Shown here: positions 1 to 11,114 of the stretch, piece after piece | Numbering within the stretch: position 1 is the stretch's first letter | Layout of the letters: every line of letters begins with the position of its first letter | From: Avibacterium volantium | GTDB lineage: Bacteria > Pseudomonadota > Gammaproteobacteria > Enterobacterales > Pasteurellaceae | Direction of reading: 5' to 3' | Length of the DNA stretch: 64,000 nucleotides | Assembly: GCF_900635775.1 (NCBI RefSeq) | Contig: NZ_LR134167.1 | Coordinates: 1,583,001-1,647,000 of the forward strand | Program-made: the position numbers and the translations under genes | The notes under the pieces: generated by a model | What the model was told of the DNA's origin: nothing | What the model saw: only the letters and a program-made list of their open reading frames with translations | The model's database searches: none

Positions 1-601
1 AGGCAATCTTTTGCTCTTGGTTTAATTTCAAAATAAGCTCAAAAATGCTTTCTGTGGTTTTTCGATCCAAATTCCCTGTGGGTTCATCAGCTAGCACTAA
101 AGCAGGGTTATTCACTAACGCGCGAGCAATGGCGACACGCTGACGTTCACCGCCAGACAACGCAAAAGGGCGATGCTTAATGCGATGCGCTAATCCCACC
201 GCCTGCAACATTTTTTCTGCACGGTCTTGCGCCTCGCTACGATTTTGCTTACCAATTAACATCGGCATCATCACGTTTTCTAGTGCGCTAAAATCTGCCA
301 TTAAATGATGAAATTGATAGACAAACCCCATATATTGATTGCGTAATTTCGCTAATTCATCAGCGCTCGCCTTTTGCAAAGATTGTCCTTTAATGAACAC
401 TTCACCGCTGGTTGGCTGATCTAAGCCGCCTAGGGTATGCAACAAGGTACTTTTGCCCGAACCAGAACTGCCCACAATCGCCACCAATTCGCCCTCTTCC
501 ATTGAAAAAGTAACGTCTTTTAGCACTTGTGTTTGGTTTTCCCCTTCTTGGTAAACTTTGGTTAAATTCTGGCAGCTGAGTAAAATTTGCTTCTCTGTCA
601 T
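1..601 (-). CDS. lolD: Lipoprotein-releasing ABC transporter ATP-binding subunit LolD (partial, 3' end outside window)
   Basis: LolD powers the LolCDE complex, which extracts outer-membrane-destined lipoproteins from the inner membrane and passes them to LolA. About 200 codons are visible; the family is about 225-230 residues, so only the C-terminal tail is missing. The Walker A motif GSSGSGKST lies at residues 44-52. The ABC signature [15 protein letters not shown] and the Walker B region [12 protein letters not shown] follow. The start ATG at 601 directly follows the lolC gene on the same strand, with a 73-bp gap, giving the classical lolC-lolD order. The missing third gene, lolE, is expected just beyond position 1. 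Confidence 0.95.
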   Translation of the reverse strand, partial: MTEKQILLSCQNLTKVYQEGENQTQVLKDVTFSMEEGELVAIVGSSGSGKSTLLHTLGGLDQPTSGEVFIKGQSLQKASADELAKLRNQYMGFVYQFHHLMADFSALENVMMPMLIGKQNRSEAQDRAEKMLQAVGLAHRIKHRPFALSGGERQRVAIARALVNNPALVLADEPTGNLDRKTTESIFELILKLNQEQKIA

Positions 602-674
602 TCTTTTCTCGTTGTTTTTCTGTTTCGCTTTGTAGTAAAAAATTTCGTAAAAAAGCACCGCACTTTGTTACGCA

Positions 675-1868
675 TTATTCATAGCGCAAGGCTTCTGCTG
701 GCTCAATTTGTGCCGCGCGGTAAGCGGGATAAATCGTTGAACATAAAGAAAATAATAAGGATACCGCAACAATAATCACAATCTGTGAAAGATTTAGTTC
801 TGTCGGTAAACGAATATTTTCTGCACTAAACCACGCCATAATGGAATCTAAATTTAATGTGGTTAGCACGCCAAGCAGTGTGCCGATCAAAGTTCCACTA
901 ATGCCTACCAATAGCCCTTGCCAAATAAACAGGCGGCGCACTTGCGATTTATTCAACCCTTGGGTTTGCAAAATGGCAATTTCCCCTTGTTTATCCACCA
1001 CCATTAAGCTGAGCGACGTGATAATATTTGAAATGGCGACCACAATAATCAGGCTAATCAACAAGCCCATCATATTTTTTTCCATTTTTACCGCTTGGAA
1101 AAACTCCCCTTTTTGGCTACGCCAATCGGCTATCTGCCATTCATCGGCACTGAAATAGTTAGGAAGTTCGGTAATATCAAAAGGATCGCGTAAAAATAAG
1201 CGATAACCTTGCATTTGCTGTGGGCCAATACGCATCAATCTGCCAATATCGGAAAGATTGGCAAATACGGCGTTGCTGTCATTTTGCCCTGAAGCAAAAT
1301 AAATATCGCTAATGGTAAATAAGCGTTGCACAGGCACACGACCAAAGGGCGTATATTGGCTGTTTTCCGTGATCATTAAACGGACTTTATCGCCAATTTG
1401 TAAATGTAATTTTTGCGCTAATTGCGATCCCATTACCAATTTAAATTCGCCTGCGGGTAATAATTGCTCAAAAGATTGGGGTTGAAAATGGCTCAATAAG
1501 GGATCGTCAGAAAAATGTTGAATACCTATCACTTGCCCTGCACTCACGCCTTGTGGTGCTTGTAAAATCACATTAGTGGTGTTAATCGGAATGGCGCGCT
1601 GCACAAAAGCTGGCATTGTCGGTGTTGGTGCTTCACGGGATAAATGGCCTGACTTTGGCATAATTATGGCGTGGGGAATGGTGGAAAGCACTTGTTTTTT
1701 TTGCTGATTTTCTAAACCGTTCATTACCGAAAGCACGATAATTAATGCCATAATGCCCAGCACTATGCCCATCATAGCAAGGTTGGTAACTAATCGTCCA
1801 AAGCGATCCGCACTTTTCGCTCGCCAATAACGCAGGGCAATAAATAAAGAAATCGGTAAATTCATCAT
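675..1868 (-). CDS. lolC: Lipoprotein-releasing ABC transporter permease LolC
   Basis: This inner-membrane permease of LolCDE binds the LolA chaperone through its periplasmic domain. At 397 aa it has family length, with one N-terminal transmembrane helix (about residues 25-48), a large periplasmic MacB-like domain, and three C-terminal helices (about 268-290, 315-335 and 360-382). It has the LolC hallmarks RLFxxxD in the periplasmic part, MEKNMMGLL before helix 2, and the C-terminus PAEALRYE, as in E. coli LolC. Being first in the operon before lolD also fits LolC rather than LolE. ATGs at 1868 and 1865 are adjacent; 1865 aligns best with homologues and neither has a strong ribosome binding site. 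Confidence 0.93.
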   Translation of the reverse strand: MMNLPISLFIALRYWRAKSADRFGRLVTNLAMMGIVLGIMALIIVLSVMNGLENQQKKQVLSTIPHAIIMPKSGHLSREAPTPTMPAFVQRAIPINTTNVILQAPQGVSAGQVIGIQHFSDDPLLSHFQPQSFEQLLPAGEFKLVMGSQLAQKLHLQIGDKVRLMITENSQYTPFGRVPVQRLFTISDIYFASGQNDSNAVFANLSDIGRLMRIGPQQMQGYRLFLRDPFDITELPNYFSADEWQIADWRSQKGEFFQAVKMEKNMMGLLISLIIVVAISNIITSLSLMVVDKQGEIAILQTQGLNKSQVRRLFIWQGLLVGISGTLIGTLLGVLTTLNLDSIMAWFSAENIRLPTELNLSQIVIIVAVSLLFSLCSTIYPAYRAAQIEPAEALRYE

Positions 1869-1894
1869 TAATTTTTAACAGGTTAAATAACAGA

Positions 1895-1917
1895 TTTCCC
1901 CTGCTAAACAGGGGAAA
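1895..1917 (-). terminator. Hairpin between the dehydrogenase gene and lolC
   Basis: A perfect 9-bp stem (TTTCCCCTG at 1895-1903 with CAGGGGAAA at 1909-1917) with a 5-nt loop lies just behind the 2-hydroxyacid dehydrogenase stop codon. No long U-run follows on the minus strand. It may be a weak terminator or an RNA-stabilising hairpin that separates this gene from lolCD expression. Confidence 0.5.
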
Positions 1918-1935
1918 TTCAATCATAACACAACA

Positions 1936-2877
1936 TTATTTGCCTGTTGCGACAAACTCTTCCATATTTTGTGTTACTTTTTTCACCAAAATTTCCACCG
2001 CACCATCAGATGCCCAAGCAACGTGTGGGGTGATGATTAAATTTGGTAAACGCGTTGCCGCTTGGATAAGTGGGTTATCTTTCTCAAGCGGCTCTTTCAC
2101 TAACACATCTAAAGCCGCGGCTGCGATTGTGCCATTTTCTAACGCTTCTGCTAAGGCTTTTTCATCGACTAAAGGCCCGCGCCCTGTGTTGATTAAATAT
2201 GCCGTTGGCTTCATTAATTTTAATGTTTCGGCGTTGATCAAATTGGTGGTTTCAGGCGTTAAAGGGCAATGTAGGGTAACAATGTCCGCTTCTTGCAACA
2301 CTTGCTCAAAAGGTAAATAGCCCTCACGCACTGTTGTCGCGCCTTTGCGTTCTGCATAAATCACCTTCATTCCTAGCGCTTCGGCTAAACGACCAATTTC
2401 TTTACCAAGATTACCTTTGCCCACAACACCTAAGGTTGAACCTTTCACATCGGTGATCGGGTAATCAAAATAACAAAACTGTTTGCTATCCGCCCATTTG
2501 GCGCTGAGCTGATCTTTATACCAATTCATTAAACTGTGTTTTAAAGCAAAAATTAACCCTAAAACGTGTTCAGGCACAGTAACAGAAGAATAGCCTGTCA
2601 CATTTTTCACTGCGATGCCTAACTCTTTCGCCGCCTCTAAATCCACATTATTTGTACCTGTGGCGGTAATTGCGATCAATTTTAAGTTCGGGAGCTGTTT
2701 CATTGTTTCACGATCAAACACGACTTTGCTCGTAATCACAATATCCGCATCTTTCGCGCGCTCAATAGTTTGTTCAGGCGAAGTATGCTCATATTCCACC
2801 CATTGATGTTCAAAGTTAGGGCGTGGAATAGGAATGTGTTTTGGAATGGCTGTGCTATCAAGAAAAACAATTTTCAT
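1936..2877 (-). CDS. D-2-hydroxyacid dehydrogenase (glycerate dehydrogenase-like)
   Basis: This is an NAD-dependent oxidoreductase of the D-isomer-specific 2-hydroxyacid dehydrogenase family, probably reducing hydroxypyruvate or a related 2-keto acid in the cytoplasm. It is 313 aa. The Rossmann motif GVVGKGNLG sits mid-protein, and the catalytic trio is visible as Arg in NTGRGPLVDE, Glu in DVLVKEPL and His in ITPHVAWAS. The start is placed at ATG 2877, because AAGGAG stands just upstream; an in-frame ATG at 2919 would precede this ribosome binding site. A homologue next to lolC is also known in H. influenzae. The exact substrate cannot be read from sequence. Confidence 0.88.
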   Translation of the reverse strand: MKIVFLDSTAIPKHIPIPRPNFEHQWVEYEHTSPEQTIERAKDADIVITSKVVFDRETMKQLPNLKLIAITATGTNNVDLEAAKELGIAVKNVTGYSSVTVPEHVLGLIFALKHSLMNWYKDQLSAKWADSKQFCYFDYPITDVKGSTLGVVGKGNLGKEIGRLAEALGMKVIYAERKGATTVREGYLPFEQVLQEADIVTLHCPLTPETTNLINAETLKLMKPTAYLINTGRGPLVDEKALAEALENGTIAAAALDVLVKEPLEKDNPLIQAATRLPNLIITPHVAWASDGAVEILVKKVTQNMEEFVATGK

Positions 2878-2989
2878 AAAATGCTCCTTATCTATGTTAG
2901 GGATATGCCCTATCTGCAAAAATTCATCAGGGGGAGTAATAAAATATAAGTGATTTTATCCTATAAGTTAACTAATTGTTACAAAAAAA

Positions 2990-4003
<1,014 letters not shown>

Positions 4004-4023
4004 TTAGGCTTTTTATAGAATTT

Positions 4024-5046
4024 TTAAGCTTTTTTGTAACGTTTATTCATATCCGCATAACGTTTCACCGCACGACGGATTTGCCCAGTTTTGGCACGTC
4101 TGCGTTGTTTGGTAACGTCTAATTTGCTTTGGGTTTCTGGCTCAAGCCCCACCAATTCGCGCAGATAATTCACATTGGTGAGATCCATTTCTTCCCAACC
4201 ACCGCGTGGTAAGGTTTTCATTAATTTGATATTGCCGTAACGAATGCGGATCAAACGGCTCACTTGAATGCCTTGCGATTCCCATAAGCGGCGAACTTCA
4301 CGGTTACGCCCCTCCATTAGGGTAACGTCAAACCACTGGTTCATTCCTTGTCCGCCCATTGGCTTGATGGCTTTGAAATTGGCTGGCCCATCTTCTAACT
4401 GCACGCCTTTGCGTAAACGGGCGATCATTGCTTCGTCCACCTGACCAAAAACGCGCACGGAATATTCACGCTCCACTTCACGGCTTGGGTGCATTAAGCG
4501 GTTTGCTAATTCGCCGTCTGTGGTAAACAGCAATAAGCCAGAGGTGTTAATATCCAAGCGTCCTACCGCAATCCAACGTGATCCAGTTAAGCGCGGCAAA
4601 CGATCAAACACGGTGGCGCGCCCTTCTGGATCGTGGCGAGTACAAAGTTCGCCCTCAGGTTTGTAATACATCAACACGCGACACACTTCTTTTTGTGCTT
4701 GTTGTAAATTTACAACGTGCCCGTCAATGCGGATTTTTAAATTCGCGTTCACCACAACACGATCGCCCAGTGTTGCCATTTTACCGTTTACGCTCACTCG
4801 GTTGGCAGCGATCATCGCTTCAATTTCACGGCGAGATCCTTGTCCTGCGCGCGCTAACACTTTTTGTAATTTTTCCCCTTCCACTTTATGAGTGGCAGAA
4901 AGTGCGGTCTTTTTTACCGCACTTTTTTCTTTACTTTCTACATTTGATACGAAAGGCTTGTCTGTACGTTTTCTTTCTGTGTTATTTTTTTCAGCAAAAC
5001 GCGTTCCCTTGGCGGCATTGCGTTGTGAATAAGATGTTGTTTTCAT
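4024..5046 (-). CDS. rluB: 23S rRNA pseudouridine(2605) synthase RluB
   Basis: RluB isomerises U2605 of 23S rRNA to pseudouridine. The 340-aa protein has a variable Lys-rich N-terminus (1-55), an S4 RNA-binding domain (about 58-105, [17 protein letters not shown]) and the RsuA/RluB catalytic domain with Asp165 in [14 protein letters not shown]. The C-terminal tail is basic. The N-terminal linker (residues 40-50) is encoded by an inverted pair of DNA uptake signals at 4899-4925, an odd feature described in the findings. It lies upstream of cysB on the same strand, and yciO precedes it. Confidence 0.94.
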   Translation of the reverse strand: MKTTSYSQRNAAKGTRFAEKNNTERKRTDKPFVSNVESKEKSAVKKTALSATHKVEGEKLQKVLARAGQGSRREIEAMIAANRVSVNGKMATLGDRVVVNANLKIRIDGHVVNLQQAQKEVCRVLMYYKPEGELCTRHDPEGRATVFDRLPRLTGSRWIAVGRLDINTSGLLLFTTDGELANRLMHPSREVEREYSVRVFGQVDEAMIARLRKGVQLEDGPANFKAIKPMGGQGMNQWFDVTLMEGRNREVRRLWESQGIQVSRLIRIRYGNIKLMKTLPRGGWEEMDLTNVNYLRELVGLEPETQSKLDVTKQRRRAKTGQIRRAVKRYADMNKRYKKA

Positions 5047-5090
5047 ATTTCCTCTTGTCGCTTTCCCAAGCGTCTAACAGTTTGAAAAGA

Positions 5091-5714
5091 TTAAATAAAT
5101 GGCGTAGTTGAACCGCTTCCCTCACGCAAAATCACTGGCGTGTTGTCGGTTAAATCCACCACAGTTGTTGGCTCTTGCCCTAAATAGCCACCGTTAATAA
5201 TTAAATCCACTTGATGTTCTAAACGATCGCGAATTTCTTCTGGATCAGATTGCGTAATAAATTCTTCCCCCGGCAACATCAAAGAGCAAGATAAAATCGG
5301 CTCGCCTAAGGCATTTAGTAAAGCGAGTGCGATTTGATTATCTGGCACACGCAAGCCAATGGTTTTGCGTTTTGATGTCATCAAACGGCGTGGCACTTCT
5401 TTGGTGGCAGTGAGAATAAAGGTGTAACGCCCTGGTGTGTTATTTTTAATCAGTCGATACGCCATATTGTTCACCGTGGCGTAGGTTGAAAGTTCTGATA
5501 AATCGCTACACACAAGGGTGAAATTATGATTTTCTGGCAGTTGGCGAATTTGCACAATGCGATCCATTGCGTGCTTATCGCCGAGCATACAACCCAAGGC
5601 ATAACCTGAATCCGTTGGGTAAACAATCACCCCACCTTGTTTCAAAATATCCACCGCTTGATTAATCAAACGCGGCTGCGGATTTTCTGGATGTATATAA
5701 AAAAATTGGCTCAT
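5091..5714 (-). CDS. yciO: YciO, Sua5/YrdC/TsaC-family protein
   Basis: This 207-aa protein belongs to the YrdC-like superfamily, which includes L-threonylcarbamoyladenylate synthases for tRNA t6A37. It begins MSQFFYIHPENPQPR, contains the nucleotide/Thr-binding segment GGVIVYPTDSGYALGC and the SKRKTIGLRVPD motif, and its length matches YciO rather than the shorter TsaC. The YciO branch has a debated, weaker activity, so its role in t6A formation is uncertain. It precedes rluB on the same strand with a 44-bp gap, as in related genomes. Confidence 0.9.
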   Translation of the reverse strand: MSQFFYIHPENPQPRLINQAVDILKQGGVIVYPTDSGYALGCMLGDKHAMDRIVQIRQLPENHNFTLVCSDLSELSTYATVNNMAYRLIKNNTPGRYTFILTATKEVPRRLMTSKRKTIGLRVPDNQIALALLNALGEPILSCSLMLPGEEFITQSDPEEIRDRLEHQVDLIINGGYLGQEPTTVVDLTDNTPVILREGSGSTTPFI

Positions 5715-5806
5715 AACCTTTATCCTGTCATCATTAACTTGGGCATTATACCGAAATTCCCCGTTGATTATAGGGTTAGGGGAAAATAAATTTATCTAAA
5801 ATAAAC

Positions 5807-6649
5807 TTACAAATTCTCCAACCCAAATTGATACAACGCATTTTTCTTATAGCCATAAAGCTCTGCGACAATCGCGGCGGCTTTTTTGAGCGGGAGTTCT
5901 TTGGCGATAAGAGTTAGGGCTTTAATGGCCTCGGGGGAAAAGCTTTCTGCTTCGCTGTTTACATTGCCTTCTACAATCAGCACCATTTCGCCTTTGCTGC
6001 GGTTTGGATCTTCACTCACCCACTGGCGTAATGCGCCGACTTCATCACCGTGAATGGTTTCCCAAGTTTTGCTCAGCTCGCGTGCTAGCACCACATAACG
6101 CTCTGCGCCAAATACCTTTTCCATATCCGCAAGGCAATCTAAAATGCGGTGGGTGGATTCATAGAAAATCAAAGTGCGGTCTTCTTTTGCGAGATTTTCC
6201 AATTTATCGCAACGGGCTTTGGATTTGGCAGGCAGAAAGCCTTCAAAACAAAAACGATCGGAAGCAATGCCTGAGGCGCAAAGCCCTGCTATTGCGGCAC
6301 AAGCGCCTGGAATTGGCACAATTTTAATCCCAGCTTGGCGACATTTTCTCACCAGATGAAAGCCTGGATCGCTAATCAGTGGCGTACCTGCATCGGAAAC
6401 TAAGGCGATCGTTGTGCCTTGCAATAGTTTTTCGCACAGAATATCGGCTTTTTGTTGCTCATTATGATCGTGCAAGGCAAAAAAAGGCTTTTTAATGCCA
6501 TAATGACTCAGCAATAAACCACTATGGCGCGTATCTTCTGCGGCGACTAAATCCACTTGTTCCAACACCTGTAATGCGCGTTGGCTAATGTCTTGCAAAT
6601 TGCCAATGGGCGTTGCCACGATATATAAAATTCCAGTTAAATTGTCCAT
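5807..6649 (-). CDS. rsmI: 16S rRNA (cytidine-1402-2'-O)-methyltransferase RsmI
   Basis: RsmI uses S-adenosylmethionine to 2'-O-methylate C1402 in the ribosomal P site. The 280-aa protein starts with [15 protein letters not shown], the family signature, and has [17 protein letters not shown], the [12 protein letters not shown] loop and the [14 protein letters not shown] motif. A short ribosome binding site (AAAAGAAG) stands before ATG 6649. It is divergent from lpoA with only 75 bp between starts, the same rsmI/lpoA arrangement known from other gammaproteobacteria. Confidence 0.95.
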   Translation of the reverse strand: MDNLTGILYIVATPIGNLQDISQRALQVLEQVDLVAAEDTRHSGLLLSHYGIKKPFFALHDHNEQQKADILCEKLLQGTTIALVSDAGTPLISDPGFHLVRKCRQAGIKIVPIPGACAAIAGLCASGIASDRFCFEGFLPAKSKARCDKLENLAKEDRTLIFYESTHRILDCLADMEKVFGAERYVVLARELSKTWETIHGDEVGALRQWVSEDPNRSKGEMVLIVEGNVNSEAESFSPEAIKALTLIAKELPLKKAAAIVAELYGYKKNALYQFGLENL

Positions 6650-6724
6650 TTTTACTTCTTTTATTTGATTTTAATTATTGAGATAAGTAAGATCCCCGAG
6701 ATTGTTTTCAACAACGGAGTAATT

Positions 6725-8449
6725 ATGACTATTCTATTACAACGCATTAATTTAAAAAATCGATTAATGCCTTTTTTATTTGCATTGGTTTTGGCGGGCT
6801 GTACCAATTTGTTCGGTAACAGCTTTACAAGTGTGCTGAAAAACGATGCAAATGCCAGTTCGGAATATTACATCAATCAAATTCAACGTACACAAAATCT
6901 TGAAGATCAACAAACTTACAAATTGCTTGCTGCGCGTGTGTTGGTGCGTGAGAATAAAATCCCGCAAGCGCAAGCAATGTTAGCAGAATTAAACGATCTT
7001 AATGAAGAACAGCTGCTTGATAAAGCTATCATTGAGGCCCATATCGCTGCTGTGAAAGGCAATAATAAAGCCGCCGACACACGTTTAAAAGCGATTGATC
7101 TTGCTTTATTAAGCCCTTCGCAAAAAGCACGTTACTATGAAGTGGTTGCGCGCGTGGCAAAAAATCGTAATCAAATTATGAATGCCGTAAAAGCGCGTAT
7201 TCAAATTGATTCTCTATTAACCGACACACAAAGAAAACAAGAAAATAATGACCGCACTTGGGCATTATTACGCAATGCAAACCGTGGTTTAATTAACAAC
7301 ACATCGGCGGAAGGCAGTGCTGCTTTAGGTGGTTGGTTAGCATTAACTAAAGCCTACAACGATAACTTAAATCACCCAGCCCAATTAAGCCAAGCCTTAC
7401 AAAGCTGGAAAGCGGCTTATCCAAGACATAGCGCCAGTTATCTTTTCCCAACGGAATTACAAGGGCTATTTAACTTCCAACAAACGCAGTTAAACCAAGT
7501 TGCCCTACTTCTGCCATTAAGTGGTGATGCGCAGATCATTGGTAGCACCATTAAGCGTGGTTTTGATGATGCAAGAGGCGGTTCAGACATTCAAGTGAAA
7601 GTGTTTGATACCCTTGCTACGCCAGTGGAAAGCATCATTGAGCAAGCGAAACTTGAAGGCATTAGTACCGTTGTTGGTCCATTATTAAAGCAAAATGTGG
7701 ATAAATTGACTAACCGCCCTGATTTATTACAAGGGCTAAATGTGCTTACCTTAAACTCAACAGCAAATTCTCGTGCCATTGGTCAGCTTTGCTATTACGG
7801 ATTAGCCCCTGAAGATGAAGCAGAATCTGCGGCGAATCGTATTTGGGATCAAGGTATTCAAAATCCATTTATTATTGTGCCGCAAAGCGATCTTGGTCGC
7901 CGCACCGCTTCTGCATTTAATACTCGCTGGCAACAGCTTTCAGGTACAGATGCCAATATCAAATTCTACAATAGTGCTGATGACATCACTTACACGCTAC
8001 AATCAGGCTTAAACCAAAATATTCAAGCCTTATATATTGTGGCAACAAACAATCAGCTTAGTGATATTAAAATGGCGATTGATAACAGCAACATTAACTT
8101 GAAATTATTTGCAAGTTCACGCAGCAATTCATCAAATAATACGCCTGAATATCGCTTATTAATGAATGGATTAGAATTTAGTGATATTCCATTCTTTAAA
8201 GATGTGGATTCTGCACAATACAAAAAAGTGGCAGGCTTTACCAATGGGGATTATTCCTTAATGCGTTTATATGCAATGGGCGCAGACGCGTGGTTATTGA
8301 TCAACCAATTCAATGAGTTACGCCAAGTTCCAGGCTTCAACATTAACGGTTTAACTGGTAAATTAAGCGCTGGCCCGAATTGTAATATCGAACGTGATAT
8401 GACGTGGTATCAATACCAAAATGCGTCAGTGGAAGTATTAAGCAATTAA
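6725..8449 (+). CDS. lpoA: Penicillin-binding protein activator LpoA (outer-membrane lipoprotein)
   Basis: LpoA is an outer-membrane lipoprotein that reaches through the periplasm to activate the peptidoglycan synthase PBP1a. The product is 574 aa from ATG 6725, which has CGGAG upstream. The longer reading from 6665 would add a non-signal-like extension. A lipoprotein signal ends in LVLAGC with Cys26 as the lipidated residue. A TPR-like helical N-terminal domain (about 35-250) is followed by a periplasmic-binding-protein-like domain containing [21 protein letters not shown]. yraN follows after 1 nt, so the two are probably co-translated. Confidence 0.95.
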   Translation: MTILLQRINLKNRLMPFLFALVLAGCTNLFGNSFTSVLKNDANASSEYYINQIQRTQNLEDQQTYKLLAARVLVRENKIPQAQAMLAELNDLNEEQLLDKAIIEAHIAAVKGNNKAADTRLKAIDLALLSPSQKARYYEVVARVAKNRNQIMNAVKARIQIDSLLTDTQRKQENNDRTWALLRNANRGLINNTSAEGSAALGGWLALTKAYNDNLNHPAQLSQALQSWKAAYPRHSASYLFPTELQGLFNFQQTQLNQVALLLPLSGDAQIIGSTIKRGFDDARGGSDIQVKVFDTLATPVESIIEQAKLEGISTVVGPLLKQNVDKLTNRPDLLQGLNVLTLNSTANSRAIGQLCYYGLAPEDEAESAANRIWDQGIQNPFIIVPQSDLGRRTASAFNTRWQQLSGTDANIKFYNSADDITYTLQSGLNQNIQALYIVATNNQLSDIKMAIDNSNINLKLFASSRSNSSNNTPEYRLLMNGLEFSDIPFFKDVDSAQYKKVAGFTNGDYSLMRLYAMGADAWLLINQFNELRQVPGFNINGLTGKLSAGPNCNIERDMTWYQYQNASVEVLSN

Positions 8450-8450
8450 T

Positions 8451-8813
8451 ATGTTTAAATCCAAACGTCAGCAAGGGGCGAGCTTTGAGCAACAAGCTCG
8501 CCTTTTTTTGCAATCTAAAGGGCTAAAATTTATTGCCGCCAACCAGCATTTTAAATGCGGTGAACTGGATTTAATTATGCAAGATGGCGAAACTATTGTT
8601 TTTGTTGAAGTGCGGCAAAGAAAAAATGATTTTTTTGGCTCAGCCGTGGAAAGTGTAGATTGGCAAAAGCAGCAAAAATGGCTAGATGCCGCCAATATGT
8701 GGCTGGCAAAACAAGATTGCAGCCTAGAAGATACCGATTGCCGTTTTGACTTAGTAGCATTTGGTAATACAATACAAGACTTACAGTGGATTCCTAATTT
8801 TCTTGATGAATAA
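8451..8813 (+). CDS. yraN: YraN/UPF0102 family endonuclease-fold protein
   Basis: This 120-aa protein belongs to the UPF0102 family. [21 protein letters not shown] matches the core of the restriction-endonuclease-like fold (acidic residue in the GELD motif, then E-x-R/K), so a nuclease role is suspected, but no function is established. The start lies 1 nt after the lpoA stop and diaA begins 15 nt after its end. The order lpoA-yraN-diaA-dolP is conserved in gammaproteobacteria. Confidence 0.9.
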   Translation: MFKSKRQQGASFEQQARLFLQSKGLKFIAANQHFKCGELDLIMQDGETIVFVEVRQRKNDFFGSAVESVDWQKQQKWLDAANMWLAKQDCSLEDTDCRFDLVAFGNTIQDLQWIPNFLDE

Positions 8814-8828
8814 GCCTGATAAATCACA

Positions 8829-9413
8829 ATGTTAGATAAAATAAAAGATCTTTACAGCGAAAGCATACAAACCCAGATTTCTGCTTCGAGCTTATTGCCT
8901 AATGCCATTTTTCAAGCGGTGCAAAACATTGTCGCCTGCCTATTGCGTGGCAATAAAATTATCGTCTGTGGGCAAGGACGATCTTACGCCAATGCGCAGT
9001 TTCTGGTGGCGAATTTACTCAATCGCTATGAGCTAGAAAGACCGAGCTTTCCTTCCGTGTTATTAAGCTTGGATAACGCCATTGGATCAGCAATTATTGC
9101 CGATCGCCCCAAGCAACAATTCTACCAACGCCAATTCAACGCAGTGGCACAACAAGGAGATCTGCTGGTGGTATTTTCCCCTTTTGGCAATGAAGAAATG
9201 GTGCTAGATACAATTAATTCCGCACTAAATAAAGAAATTAGTGTCATAGCATTAACAGGCGCGAATAATGATCATATTCAAGGCTTTCTCACCGAACAGG
9301 ATTTAGAAATCACCGCCCCAACGGTAAAAGAAAGCCGTATTTTGGAACATCATCTATTTATTATTAATACAATTTGTGAGTTAATTGATCATTCTCTTTT
9401 TTCTCATTCATAG
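8829..9413 (+). CDS. diaA: SIS-domain DnaA initiator-associating protein DiaA
   Basis: DiaA is a tetrameric sugar-isomerase-fold protein that binds DnaA and promotes its assembly on oriC. It is 194 aa, with SIS-domain motifs GNKIIVCGQGRSYANAQ and GDLLVVFSPFGNEEMV and a C-terminal HHLFIINTICELID helix. It closely resembles GmhA but lies in the lpoA-yraN-diaA-dolP cluster, which favours DiaA. It belongs to the same probable operon as lpoA and yraN. Confidence 0.9.
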   Translation: MLDKIKDLYSESIQTQISASSLLPNAIFQAVQNIVACLLRGNKIIVCGQGRSYANAQFLVANLLNRYELERPSFPSVLLSLDNAIGSAIIADRPKQQFYQRQFNAVAQQGDLLVVFSPFGNEEMVLDTINSALNKEISVIALTGANNDHIQGFLTEQDLEITAPTVKESRILEHHLFIINTICELIDHSLFSHS

Positions 9414-9452
9414 ATCTCAACCCTTTATAGATAATCAAAAGGAGTACAACTA

Positions 9453-10046
9453 ATGAAAACAAGGAATTTAAAAAAATTAGCCCTTATCCTCGGCACTACA
9501 TTTGTTCTACAAGGCTGTGTTAGCGCCACAGTGGCAGGCATTGTTGGGGCAACAGCTGTTGCAACCAAAGTTGCCACCGATCCAAGAACAGTAGGAACAC
9601 AGGTTGATGACGAAACCCTTGAAGAAAAAGTTTTACACGCCATTAATAAAGATCAACAACTGGATAGCGAAGCTCGCATCAATGTGGTTTCATATAGCGG
9701 AAGAATCTTACTTATCGGGCAAGTACCAAATGAAAGTTTAAAAGAAATTGCCACAGGGCTTGCTAAAGGCGTCGATAACGTTTCCGAAGTTTATAACGAA
9801 CTGCGTGTCGGCTCACCAATCTCCCTTGGACAAATCAGCAAAGACAGCTGGATCACTACCCAAATCAAATCCAAACTCTTCGTCAATTCAGGAGTAAAAT
9901 CCACAGATGTAAAAGTGATCACCGAAAATGGCGAAGTATTCCTAATGGGCAACCTCTCCCAACAACAAGCCGATGCCGCAGCAGAAGTCGCCCGTAATGT
10001 TTCAGGCGTGGTGAAAGTAGTGAAAGTGTTTAAATACTTGAATTAA
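9453..10046 (+). CDS. dolP: Two-BON-domain outer-membrane lipoprotein DolP (YraP)
   Basis: DolP supports outer-membrane integrity and BAM function at division sites. The 197-aa precursor has a lipoprotein signal ending FVLQGC, with Cys22 as the acylation site. Two BON domains follow: about 55-115, LEEKVLHAINKDQQLDSEARINV, and about 130-197, SWITTQIKSKLFVNSGVKSTDVKV. An AAGGAG ribosome binding site precedes ATG 9453. It ends the lpoA cluster, and a long uptake-signal hairpin at 10056-10118 separates it from the convergent opp genes. Confidence 0.93.
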   Translation: MKTRNLKKLALILGTTFVLQGCVSATVAGIVGATAVATKVATDPRTVGTQVDDETLEEKVLHAINKDQQLDSEARINVVSYSGRILLIGQVPNESLKEIATGLAKGVDNVSEVYNELRVGSPISLGQISKDSWITTQIKSKLFVNSGVKSTDVKVITENGEVFLMGNLSQQQADAAAEVARNVSGVVKVVKVFKYLN

Positions 10047-10055
10047 TCTAATAAT

Positions 10056-10118
10056 AAGTGCGGTGCTTTTTTGTAATATTTTCTTAAAATAAAAAATACC
10101 TAAAAAAGCACCGCACTT
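10056..10118. terminator. Bidirectional terminator made from an inverted pair of uptake signals
   Basis: AAGTGCGGTGCTTTTTT (10056-10072) and its exact complement (10102-10118) form a 17-bp stem around a 29-nt AT-rich loop. T-runs occur in both directions. It lies between the convergent dolP and oppF genes and contains two perfect 9-bp Haemophilus-type DNA uptake signals. Confidence 0.85.
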
Positions 10119-10135
10119 TATTTTTACACTTTTGC

Positions 10136-11113
10136 TTAAACCTTAAAACAAGCCACTAAATGCTGTTCATTTCCTTCCAAGCGTGGTTTGCTGAGAGTAC
10201 ATTCTGTGTCTGCAATGGGACAACGAGTACGGAACACGCAGCCTGAAGGCGGATTGATTGGTGATGGAAGATCCCCTTCTAGCAGCTGAATTTTTTTACC
10301 CCGTTCCAAATCAGGATCAGGAATTGGCACGGCCGACATCAGGGCTTTGGTGTAAGGGTGTTTGGTTTCGTGATACACCTTATCATAAGTACCAAGCTCT
10401 ACCGCATTGCCCAAATACATCACCAAAACGCGATCGGAAATATGTTTCACCACTGCCAAATCGTGCGCGATGAAAATCAACGATAACCCCATTTCTTTCT
10501 GCAATGATTTAAGCAAGTTTACCACCTGCGCTTGAATGGATACATCAAGGGCTGAAACAGGTTCATCACAAATGATCAGTTTGGGTTCAATGATCAACGC
10601 ACGCGCAATACCGATACGTTGGCATTGTCCGCCTGAAAATTCGTGCGGATAGCGGTTGATCAAATTTGGTAATAAGCCCACTTTTAACATCATTGCTTGC
10701 ACGCGTTCTTTAACTTCTTGAGCCGATAAATGGGGGAAATAAATTTTCAGTGGTTCTGCAATAATATTTCCAATGGTCATTCGTGGATTGAGTGATGCCA
10801 AGGGATCTTGGAAAATCATTTGAATATCTTTGCGTGTGTCGTGCCACTGCTTTTCAGATTGCTGGCTGAGATCTTTACCTAGCCATAAAATATTACCGCC
10901 TGCGGCTTTCACTAAGCCAATAATCGAACGAGCAAGGGTAGATTTTCCGCAACCAGACTCCCCTACCACGCCCAAGGTTTCCCCTTCATACAATTTAAAG
11001 GAAACGTGGTTTACTGCGTGCAAGGTTTGTTTTTTCTTAAATAAAAAGCCTTCGTTGCTTTGCACTTTGAAGTGTACGCTCAGATCTTCAACTTCTAATA
11101 ATAATTTTTTCAT
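10136..11113 (-). CDS. oppF: Oligopeptide ABC transporter ATP-binding protein OppF
   Basis: OppF is one of the two ATPases driving peptide import. The 325-aa protein has Walker A GESGCGKST, the signature FSGGQCQRIGIARAL and Walker B IICDEPVSALD. The C-terminal oligopeptide-transporter extension carries the Cys cluster CVFRTRCPIADTEC typical of OppD/F proteins. It starts 1 nt after the oppD stop, at the promoter-distal end of oppABCDF. Confidence 0.95.
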   Translation of the reverse strand: MKKLLLEVEDLSVHFKVQSNEGFLFKKKQTLHAVNHVSFKLYEGETLGVVGESGCGKSTLARSIIGLVKAAGGNILWLGKDLSQQSEKQWHDTRKDIQMIFQDPLASLNPRMTIGNIIAEPLKIYFPHLSAQEVKERVQAMMLKVGLLPNLINRYPHEFSGGQCQRIGIARALIIEPKLIICDEPVSALDVSIQAQVVNLLKSLQKEMGLSLIFIAHDLAVVKHISDRVLVMYLGNAVELGTYDKVYHETKHPYTKALMSAVPIPDPDLERGKKIQLLEGDLPSPINPPSGCVFRTRCPIADTECTLSKPRLEGNEQHLVACFKV

Positions 11114-11114
11114 C

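Noticed and set aside
6665..6724. 20-residue N-terminal extension of LpoA
   Set aside because: It would place acidic and polar residues before the lipoprotein signal; ATG 6725 has a proper ribosome binding site and yields a normal lipobox spacing.
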